Origin: Nitrosomaritimum sp049414205
Lineage (GTDB): Archaea > Thermoproteota > Nitrososphaeria > Nitrososphaerales > Nitrosopumilaceae
DNA: 7,469 nt
Direction: 5' to 3'
Assembly (NCBI GenBank): GCA_049414205.1
Contig: JBMSGE010000062.1
Coordinates: forward strand, 1 to 7,469
Shown in pieces: positions 1 through 4,368 of this stretch (positions are counted from its first letter, which is position 1; every line of letters begins with the position of its first letter). The translations under genes and the position numbers were made by a program. Under the pieces are notes generated by a model, which was not told the DNA's origin, ran no database searches, and saw only the letters and a list, made by a program, of their open reading frames with translations.

Positions 1-9
1 ATTGGAAAC

Positions 10-16
10 TTTAAAT
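10..16 (+). promoter_or_regulatory. Putative TATA box of the HTH regulator gene
   Basis: TTTAAAT is centred about 28 bases upstream of the ATG at 41, matching the spacing seen at most other genes in the window and implying a leaderless transcript. It lies at the window edge, so the BRE context is only partly visible. Confidence 0.4.
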
Positions 17-40
17 CCAGCAGACAATACTTTTGGATTT

Positions 41-457
41 ATGCTACTTCCCGCAGAGATTGAATCAAAAACTTTGATTCCTGCTCTAAGAGCTATCCTT
101 GCTAAAAAATTAGCAGAAGACCACAATGTTCGCGAAGAGGAGATCTCAAAGATGTTGGGAGTGACACAAGCTGCAGTGAGTAATTACATTCGTGGAACTC
201 GCGGTGATCCTGCATTGATTGCAAAATTACTTTCTGAAGAACAAGTTTCCAGCCTGATTGACGAGCTAACTGAGAACCTATCTTCAGATATGGCATATAC
301 TCCATCTAGTCTCTCAAAGTTCATTGGGCTGTGCAATTACATAAAATCAAGCCTATTGATTTGTGAAATCCATCATAATTTGGAATCAGACATCGACGAA
401 AAGGTTTGCAAGGAATGCGAAAACATGCTTCTTAAAGGTCCTGGAAGCGTATACTAG
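41..457 (+). CDS. Archaeal HTH transcriptional regulator (COG2522-like)
   Basis: A 138-residue DNA-binding regulator. An N-terminal MLLPAEIESK segment leads into a helix-turn-helix at about residues 32-52 (EEEISKMLGVTQAAVSNYIR). This resembles the archaeal COG2522 regulators, some of which are fused to a ThiN domain; no ThiN domain is present here, so the target is unknown. The C-terminal part carries C108-x2-H111-H112 and C123-x2-C126, a plausible metal site. I start it at the ATG at 41 rather than the in-frame TTG at 2: family members begin near MLLPAEI, and a TTTAAAT box at 10-16 sits about 28 bases upstream, as expected for a leaderless message. The upstream edge of the window hides anything further 5'. 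It converges on alba, with the two stop codons overlapping. Family fairly sure, function unknown. Confidence 0.82.
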   Translation: MLLPAEIESKTLIPALRAILAKKLAEDHNVREEEISKMLGVTQAAVSNYIRGTRGDPALIAKLLSEEQVSSLIDELTENLSSDMAYTPSSLSKFIGLCNYIKSSLLICEIHHNLESDIDEKVCKECENMLLKGPGSVY

Positions 458-765
458 AATTTCTGAATAATTATTTCTATGTTTGATTGAGTCCTGCCCA
501 TCTCTTGGATTGGCTCACTATCTACTGATATTTTCAAAATTTTTGAATTTCCTTTGAGCATGTTATCAGTTAGAATATTTGCTACTGCAACTGCATTTGG
601 AATGGAATTGCCTCTTGCTCTAATTTTAATTTCCTTGTATTTTCCAATAACAGACAATGCATCTAGTGCTGATTGCATAACTGGATCGTTGTGTATTTCA
701 ATTACATTATTGGATTCTTTGGTCTGCTCTTGACCAGTTGGTCCCTTTGTCTCCTCTGTGAGCAT
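454..765 (-). CDS. alba: DNA/RNA-binding chromatin protein Alba
   Basis: A 103-residue Alba-family protein. Alba is a small dimeric archaeal chromatin protein that coats DNA and also binds RNA. After a polar 20-residue N-terminus, the Alba fold runs from about residue 20 to the end: NNVIEIHNDPVMQSALDALS, then IKIRARGNSIPNAVAVANIL with the conserved basic RARG loop, then the strand ending SNIEIIIQKF. The length is slightly above the usual 90-100 because of the N-terminal tail. The start is the ATG at 765. A TATA-like CTTAAAAG at 793-800 would give a short leader of about five bases. rpoK lies 56 bases upstream on the same strand, so read-through co-transcription is also possible. The last four bases overlap the convergent HTH gene. 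Confidence 0.93.
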   Translation of the reverse strand: MLTEETKGPTGQEQTKESNNVIEIHNDPVMQSALDALSVIGKYKEIKIRARGNSIPNAVAVANILTDNMLKGNSKILKISVDSEPIQEMGRTQSNIEIIIQKF

Positions 766-792
766 TATTCATTCTTTCAGAAATTTTAAGTT

Positions 793-800
793 CTTTTAAG
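793..800 (-). promoter_or_regulatory. Putative TATA box of alba
   Basis: On the minus strand these bases read CTTAAAAG, about 31 bases before the alba ATG at 765. Transcription would start near 770, giving a leader of a few bases. This is weaker than the other boxes in the window, and alba may also be transcribed from the rpoK promoter. Confidence 0.35.
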
Positions 801-821
801 TTTTATCGACGATTGGTCCAC

Positions 822-1325
822 TTAATCAAAGTAGTCAATTGGGATGTTTTGATAGTCGCCATTTGGCAATACTCGTCTTATTGTAATTGGGATCACTCTT
901 AATTCTAGTTCTTCCATTGCGATATCTAGTGATATTCGAGCAGTTTTTGGAATTGCGATAAATGGTGGTGCGCCTAGTGATAATTGCAAAGCTCTTGCGC
1001 CCATTATTCTTGCCTTTTCAAATCTTGTAAGGGTTGGAGGTCCAATTGTGACTTTACCTTTCTCACATGGAATCTCTTCTGGTTCGTGCTCTTCTACAGT
1101 ATCTACAATTTCTCTACTTTGAATCTCATCTAACTTTTTTTCAAGATCTGCTTGTTGTTTTTCAGTTAGTGGCTCTGCGTCCTTGCCGCCTTCTGTTAAT
1201 TTTCTATAGGTTGCTAATGCTTTGTCTAAGCCGGCATTTACCTCGATGTCTGATTCTAACTCTTCGACCTCAGTAGATTCTATGGGCTCTGTAGTTTCCA
1301 CTACAGGTTCTTCAGCATTCGACAA
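822..1325 (-). CDS. rpoK: DNA-directed RNA polymerase subunit K (Rpb6-like)
   Basis: The archaeal counterpart of eukaryotic Rpb6/bacterial omega, which helps assemble and stabilise the RNA polymerase clamp region. The Rpb6 core is residues ~96-167: PPTLTRFEKARIMGARALQL, then APPFI, a helix ending MEELELRVIPITIRR, and PNGDY, all closely Rpb6-like. The protein is 167 residues from my start, about twice the usual archaeal RpoK, because of a ~90-residue Glu-rich N-terminal extension. I chose the TTG at 1325 over the in-frame TTG at 1343: the TATA box at 1348-1356 lies about 27 bases from 1325 but only about 8 from 1343, so a transcript from it could not include the earlier codon. It is divergent from a cyclophilin-like gene and 56 bases upstream of alba. 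Confidence 0.92.
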   Translation of the reverse strand: MSNAEEPVVETTEPIESTEVEELESDIEVNAGLDKALATYRKLTEGGKDAEPLTEKQQADLEKKLDEIQSREIVDTVEEHEPEEIPCEKGKVTIGPPTLTRFEKARIMGARALQLSLGAPPFIAIPKTARISLDIAMEELELRVIPITIRRVLPNGDYQNIPIDYFD

Positions 1326-1347
1326 GTATCGGTTTTCTCTCAAAGCG

Positions 1348-1356
1348 TTATATATT
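1348..1356. promoter_or_regulatory. Symmetric TATA box, apparently shared by two divergent genes
   Basis: TTATATATT contains a self-complementary TATATA core (1349-1354). Its centre is 26 bases from the TTG at 1378 (cyclophilin-like gene, plus strand) and 27 bases from the TTG at 1325 (rpoK, minus strand). Both fit leaderless initiation. No other TATA-like box is positioned to serve rpoK. Confidence 0.6.
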
Positions 1357-1377
1357 CCAATAAATTTAAACTACAAA

Positions 1378-1764
1378 TTGAGTTCAAGTTCTGTCTCTAA
1401 AAAACAACTAATTTTAGAAATCAAAGGCAAAGCCAAAATCCCATGTGATCTAAAACGTCATTTATCACCAAGAACTGTGGGGACCATAATGAGATCTCTT
1501 CCTTTGGAAGGTCATGCCCACTTGATGGGAAAAAGCATTGCCTATTTTGAAACATCAATTGATTCAGGAACTGAAAGACCGCGAAAAGAATTCAAAAAAG
1601 GCGACGTTGCGTTTCTGGCTTCTTCTGGAGATATCTGTTTTTTTATTGCAGATGTTGACTCTGGTAAAACAATGACTCCTATCGGAAAGTTAGGGGGAAA
1701 TATGGATGCGCTAAAAGATCTAAAACCTGGAGATAGTTTTCTCTTCTATGAGGTTGCTGGCTGA
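1378..1764 (+). CDS. Cyclophilin-like fold protein (TM1367/DUF369-like)
   Basis: A 128-residue protein resembling the small beta-barrel cyclophilin-like family typified by Thermotoga TM1367. Recognisable pieces are a first strand LILEIKG (residues 11-17), an AYFETS segment (~55-60), PRKEFKKGDVAFLASSGDIC (68-87), the IGKLGG turn (102-107) and the terminal LKPGDSFLFYEVA. The family fold is known but no biochemical function is assigned; proline-isomerase activity should not be assumed. The frame is open further upstream, to an ATG at 1222, but that stretch is antisense to rpoK and low-complexity Ser/Thr. The TTG at 1378 lies 26 bases from the TATA box and immediately before the family-like part. 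Its 3' end overlaps the convergent S25e gene by 19 bases. Confidence 0.78.
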   Translation: MSSSSVSKKQLILEIKGKAKIPCDLKRHLSPRTVGTIMRSLPLEGHAHLMGKSIAYFETSIDSGTERPRKEFKKGDVAFLASSGDICFFIADVDSGKTMTPIGKLGGNMDALKDLKPGDSFLFYEVAG

Positions 1765-2021
1765 TAAATATAATGTCCGCTAAATCCGCCAACACGTTTT
1801 ATGATGCCTTTTTTGAGAGCATCTTTGAGAAATACGTTTGCCGCTGAAACTTTAACACCTGTTTGCCTTGCAAGCTCGTGAACGGTAATTACTTTGGAGT
1901 TTTGAACAATTTTTGTTGCCTCTTGTTCGTTAAGTATTACTGTAATCTCTGCCTTTTTTGGACCACTCTCTCCTTTGTCTTTCTTACCTTTCTTAGATTC
2001 TGGTTTTTTTGCTCCGGCCAT
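1746..2021 (-). CDS. rps25e: Small ribosomal subunit protein S25e
   Basis: A 91-residue eukaryote/archaea-type ribosomal protein of the small subunit, absent from bacteria. A Lys-rich N-terminal tail (residues 1-23) precedes a winged-helix domain: VITVHELARQTGVKVSAANV (44-63), then FLKDALKKGIIKRV and the wing strand GHYIYQPATS. The frame extends 14 codons further upstream, but the ATG at 2021 begins the typical MAGAKKP tail. A minus-strand TTTATAAG box at 2044-2051 sits about 26 bases away, supporting a leaderless start at 2021. It converges on the cyclophilin-like gene with overlapping 3' ends and is divergent from a 70-residue Cys/His protein. Confidence 0.93.
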   Translation of the reverse strand: MAGAKKPESKKGKKDKGESGPKKAEITVILNEQEATKIVQNSKVITVHELARQTGVKVSAANVFLKDALKKGIIKRVGGFSGHYIYQPATS

Positions 2022-2043
2022 ATTTCCTGAAAAAAATATTCCT

Positions 2044-2051
2044 CTTATAAA
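2044..2051 (-). promoter_or_regulatory. TATA box of the S25e gene
   Basis: The minus strand reads TTTATAAG, centred about 26 bases upstream of the ATG at 2021. This supports that start and a leaderless message. Confidence 0.55.
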
Positions 2052-2115
2052 CGATGTATTCAAATAATTACAAAATAATTTGACTCAAAATTATTCTCAT
2101 ATGTCACTTTTTTCA

Positions 2116-2123
2116 AATATAAA
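2116..2123 (+). promoter_or_regulatory. TATA box of the 70-residue Cys/His protein gene
   Basis: AATATAAA is centred about 27 bases before the ATG at 2147 and preceded by a T-rich stretch. It is one of the clearest archaeal TATA boxes in the window and predicts leaderless transcription. Confidence 0.6.
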
Positions 2124-2146
2124 TAACATCTATTCTAATTGATTTT

Positions 2147-2359
2147 ATGGGTGTAGTTGCAAAAGGTGCAAAATGTAATGTTGAAGGATGCGATAATGAT
2201 GGTGCCCGTTCATTGAACACCACCAAGGTTGAAAACGCTAACCTCCGAGTAGACTCTGCAGGCAAAAAGAGTGTCTTGTGCAAAGAGCATTACAAAGAAT
2301 ACAAAAAAGAATCTAAAGATGACCGAGATCTAGAACGTGCTCGTTTTGATAAATTTTAG
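2147..2359 (+). CDS. Small Cys/His putative zinc-binding protein, function unknown
   Basis: A 70-residue, highly charged protein that I do not recognise by name. The visible pattern is C10-x4-C15 and C45-x2-H48, four candidate ligands for one zinc ion, followed by a Lys/Glu/Asp-rich helical tail (EHYKEYKKESKDDRDLERAR, about residues 47-66). There is no signal peptide or membrane segment, so it is probably cytoplasmic. A nucleic-acid or protein-binding role is only inference from size and charge. The ATG at 2147 is well supported by the TATA box 27 bases upstream. It is divergent from S25e, and its stop is one base from the stop of the convergent DHS-like gene. Confidence 0.8.
   Translation: MGVVAKGAKCNVEGCDNDGARSLNTTKVENANLRVDSAGKKSVLCKEHYKEYKKESKDDRDLERARFDKF
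2294..2317 (-). terminator. Possible U-tract terminator for the DHS-like gene
   Basis: On the minus strand, about 50-60 bases past the DHS-like stop, the lysine codons of the opposing 70-residue gene read as a T-rich stretch with a T6 run (2303-2308). This would suit archaeal U-tract termination, but the assignment is only inference. Confidence 0.25.
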
Positions 2360-2360
2360 T

Positions 2361-3455
2361 TTATTTTCGAGATTTCTTTTGATTTTTTGATTTAGCAGGT
2401 TTTTTAAAATAATCATCACTTAGGTTTTGATAAAATTTGTCTAATTTCTTGTAAAGTCGTTTTGGCTTTCTTGTTTTTTGATTGCTCAATACATACAAAG
2501 CCAAAATTGGAAATGCGATTGTGGCATCGGCATAAACTGTAACAACTCCTTCATGAGAATTTTGTACCTTGCCCCAACTTTTTCCTTCTTGGAGGGTAGC
2601 TCCAGAAAGACCTCCTGTATCTGGCCTTGCATCTGTTATTTGGATAATGTAATCCTGTCCTCCGTCATTGCGTCTAAGAATTTGATCAAGTAATGGACCT
2701 GTCTGTTGTGCTGTGTTTTTTGGAACACCTCCACCAATCTCTAAAATTCCAGATTTTTTAGAATTAAAAAGAATTGCCGCTTGCTCTATTATCTCTCTTA
2801 CAAAATCCAAATTATACACCTTACCTTCTAATCTTTGTACTGCCAAATTTAGTGCAAGGGATGAATCCTTCATTGTTGAAATGTATACTGGAACATCATA
2901 TTCGTATGCAGTGGTAATGAAACTTTTTTCAGGATGCTTTGATTTTTCTTTGCTAATTTTTCCCATCACGTTACAAAACTCTGCAGTAGTGAATGGTTTA
3001 TCTGGAAAATCTTTTCCAAACATTTTTTGAATAATCTGATCTTCTGCTTCTAGTGTCTCGTAGAATTTTATGTAAACGTCTCTTATTCGAACTATTTCAT
3101 TTTCATAAAGTTTCATGTCATCTACATCAAAATGCCCTTGCTTTACTGGAAGTCCCCATGCAAAGTGATCCTCATGGTAAACATTTGCACCTGTTGTGAT
3201 AATCCAATCTACAAACCCACGTTCAATGAGTGACTTGATTATTCCTCCAAAACCTACAGGAGTCATTGCACCAGAAACAGTAAGGCAAATGGTTGCGTTT
3301 TCTTTAATCATTTTTGCATATAGCTTTGCTGCCTCTCCTAACTGCCTTCCATTGAATCCAGACCTTGCAAAAACCTCTACTAGATCCTCAATTGTCATCT
3401 TTGGGTCTAGTTTTATGTGCGGAATGTCTTTTCCATGAAATTTATGGTGGTCCAC
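2361..3455 (-). CDS. dys: Deoxyhypusine synthase family protein (DHS-like clade)
   Basis: A 364-residue enzyme of the deoxyhypusine synthase fold. Canonical members use NAD and spermidine to put a butylamine on one lysine of aIF5A. Visible family motifs are SGAMTPVGFGGIIKSLIERG (61-80), TTGANVYHEDHFAWGL (87-102), GGGVPKN (241-247), GGLSGAT (281-287), SWGKV with K296 aligning to the catalytic lysine (human K329), E290 aligning to human E323, and VYADATIAFP (307-316). Canonical DHS has Lys-His-His after the GGG; here it is KNT, as in the DHS-like/homospermidine-synthase-like branch, so the substrate is uncertain. A basic Lys-rich tail (about 323-364) follows the domain. The start is GTG at 3455, with a TTAATTTA box about 26 bases upstream. 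Confidence 0.85.
   Translation of the reverse strand: MDHHKFHGKDIPHIKLDPKMTIEDLVEVFARSGFNGRQLGEAAKLYAKMIKENATICLTVSGAMTPVGFGGIIKSLIERGFVDWIITTGANVYHEDHFAWGLPVKQGHFDVDDMKLYENEIVRIRDVYIKFYETLEAEDQIIQKMFGKDFPDKPFTTAEFCNVMGKISKEKSKHPEKSFITTAYEYDVPVYISTMKDSSLALNLAVQRLEGKVYNLDFVREIIEQAAILFNSKKSGILEIGGGVPKNTAQQTGPLLDQILRRNDGGQDYIIQITDARPDTGGLSGATLQEGKSWGKVQNSHEGVVTVYADATIAFPILALYVLSNQKTRKPKRLYKKLDKFYQNLSDDYFKKPAKSKNQKKSRK
2374..2405 (+). terminator. Possible T-tract terminator for the 70-residue Cys/His protein gene
   Basis: Two T6 runs (2383-2388 and 2400-2405) and a T4 run (2377-2380) follow the stop at 2359 within 50 bases. Archaeal intrinsic termination is known to use U-tracts. Here they are the complement of lysine and phenylalanine codons at the C-terminus of the DHS-like gene, so the signal would be embedded in opposing coding sequence. 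Confidence 0.35.
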
Positions 3456-3477
3456 TTTTCAAGATAAAATAAAACTG

Positions 3478-3485
3478 TAAATTAA
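3478..3485 (-). promoter_or_regulatory. Putative TATA box of the DHS-like gene
   Basis: TTAATTTA on the minus strand is centred about 26 bases from the GTG at 3455. This supports a leaderless GTG-initiated message. Confidence 0.45.
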
Positions 3486-3610
3486 CACTTGTGCTTTGGT
3501 TTAAAATTTATCAAAACGATAATCTGGTCCTTGTATTTTCCAATTACGAACAATCTATGGTATGTTTTTTAGTAGATTTCTTATGTGGGATTACAGTCAT
3601 TTATTGTACT

Positions 3611-3949
3611 ATGAATATTGTTGATTTGCATGATCCTAGTCGTGTAAACCGTCAGCCTGATCAAGTGGAAGTTCTTTTTAATTCTGGAGATTTTGAAGAG
3701 CAAGGATTTTTGGTAAAACATGTTGAATTACGATTGTATCTTGAAAAAAATGATGAGAAATTAGGGCCATTTTCTCTAATAACCTCTTTTGTTCAGACCG
3801 ATAAGGGATCAGTTGAAATGATTTATGATGAAGGGTTTCGTGGAAACGATTCACTTGGACGTGCTGTACAATTTTTAATTTCTAATCTGGGATTATCTGC
3901 TCTAATTCTGCGTTCAATAATCACACTCAAAGGACACAGCACTGATTAA
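3611..3949 (+). CDS. Conserved-looking hypothetical protein
   Basis: A 112-residue protein that I do not recognise. It looks like a compact alpha/beta domain: alternating hydrophobic strands (QVEVLFNSG, VKHVELRLYLEKN, FSLITSFVQT, SVEMIYDEGF), then a polar GNDSLGRAVQF turn and a hydrophobic helix (LISNLGLSALILRSIITL). There are no cysteines or metal motifs and no signal peptide if it starts at 3611. The frame is open further upstream, and an ATG at 3557 would add a hydrophobic stretch (MVCFLVDFLCGITVIYCT). I prefer 3611 because the mature-looking part starts there, but the TATA match (TTCTTATGTG at 3578-3587) is weak. It is divergent from the DHS-like gene and 44 bases upstream of another small unknown gene. 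Confidence 0.65.
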   Translation: MNIVDLHDPSRVNRQPDQVEVLFNSGDFEEQGFLVKHVELRLYLEKNDEKLGPFSLITSFVQTDKGSVEMIYDEGFRGNDSLGRAVQFLISNLGLSALILRSIITLKGHSTD

Positions 3950-3964
3950 ATCCCTCTGTTAGTG

Positions 3965-3972
3965 TTTATGAA
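3965..3972 (+). promoter_or_regulatory. Putative TATA box of the 101-residue hypothetical gene
   Basis: TTTATGAA is centred about 26 bases before the ATG at 3994. It has the right spacing for that codon, but not for the ATGs at 3982 or 3985. Confidence 0.4.
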
Positions 3973-3993
3973 TAAGATTGAATGATGATTTGT

Positions 3994-4299
3994 ATGATAA
4001 ATGACTCTTCAATTCACAAATCTCTGGATAACTATGTACGGCAAAGAATGCAGGAGATTCCAACAGAAATCAAACAGACCTTTTTGAAAATTGGCCAAAT
4101 TTGGAAATGCCAAAATGAGGTGGATTTTTTGTACGGATACTATGTGGGAAAACTAGAAGAAGGTTCACTTCATTTTCTACTAAAGGCATCTAGAGCTTCG
4201 GCTGGTGGCTATGTTGATGCCTTTGAAATTCGAGGAATTATTGAATCTCACCGACAAGAATTACGCGATATTATAGAAAATGCTATCAAGAATTCTTGA
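3994..4299 (+). CDS. Hypothetical protein
   Basis: A 101-residue protein (105 if read from the ATG at 3982) that I do not recognise. The sequence suggests an N-terminal helix (SLDNYVRQRMQEIPTEIKQ), a central sheet (DFLYGYYVGKLEEGSLHFLL) with the loop KASRASAGGYVD, and a C-terminal amphipathic helix (FEIRGIIESHRQELRDIIEN). There are no membrane segments or metal motifs. Three in-frame ATGs occur (3982, 3985, 3994). I prefer 3994 because the TATA-like TTTATGAA is spaced for it, as at neighbouring genes. It sits between another small unknown gene and thrS, all on the plus strand. Function cannot be assigned. Confidence 0.65.
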   Translation: MINDSSIHKSLDNYVRQRMQEIPTEIKQTFLKIGQIWKCQNEVDFLYGYYVGKLEEGSLHFLLKASRASAGGYVDAFEIRGIIESHRQELRDIIENAIKNS

Positions 4300-4307
4300 T
4301 CTGCATT

Positions 4308-4331
4308 TTTCACAAACTAATCTTTGTGAAA
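4308..4331. repeat. Perfect 9-bp inverted repeat upstream of thrS
   Basis: TTTCACAAA (4308-4316) and TTTGTGAAA (4323-4331) are perfect inverted arms with a 6-base spacer CTAATC. The element begins 9 bases after the stop of the preceding gene and ends 6 bases before the thrS TATA box. It could be the hairpin of a terminator for the upstream gene or an operator next to the thrS promoter. The sequence alone does not decide. Confidence 0.6.
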
Positions 4332-4337
4332 GAATCG

Positions 4338-4345
4338 TATATTTA
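4338..4345 (+). promoter_or_regulatory. TATA box of thrS
   Basis: TATATTTA is centred about 27 bases before the GTG at 4369, consistent with a leaderless GTG-initiated thrS-agmatinase transcript. Confidence 0.55.
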
Positions 4346-4368
4346 TGCCACAATTGACATGATTTATC

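Noticed and set aside
2..40. TTG start at 2 for the HTH regulator
   Set aside because: Family members begin near MLLPAEI, and the TTTAAAT box at 10-16 would lie inside the coding region.
102..305. Minus-strand open frame within the HTH regulator gene
   Set aside because: Antisense to a recognisable HTH domain; no supporting promoter or similarity.
1222..1377. Upstream in-frame extension of the cyclophilin-like gene to an ATG at 1222
   Set aside because: The stretch is antisense to rpoK, low-complexity Ser/Thr, and lies upstream of the TATA box that fits the TTG at 1378.
2022..2063. Fourteen extra N-terminal codons for S25e
   Set aside because: They overlap the TATA box at 2044-2051, and the ATG at 2021 gives the normal S25e N-terminus.
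2074..2095. 8-bp inverted repeat AATAATTT/AAATTATT between S25e and the 70-residue gene
   Set aside because: Made only of A and T in a very AT-rich spacer, so chance is a sufficient explanation without conservation data.
2478..3438. Plus-strand open frames across the DHS-like gene
   Set aside because: They are antisense shadows of a conserved enzyme, with no promoter or family-like sequence.
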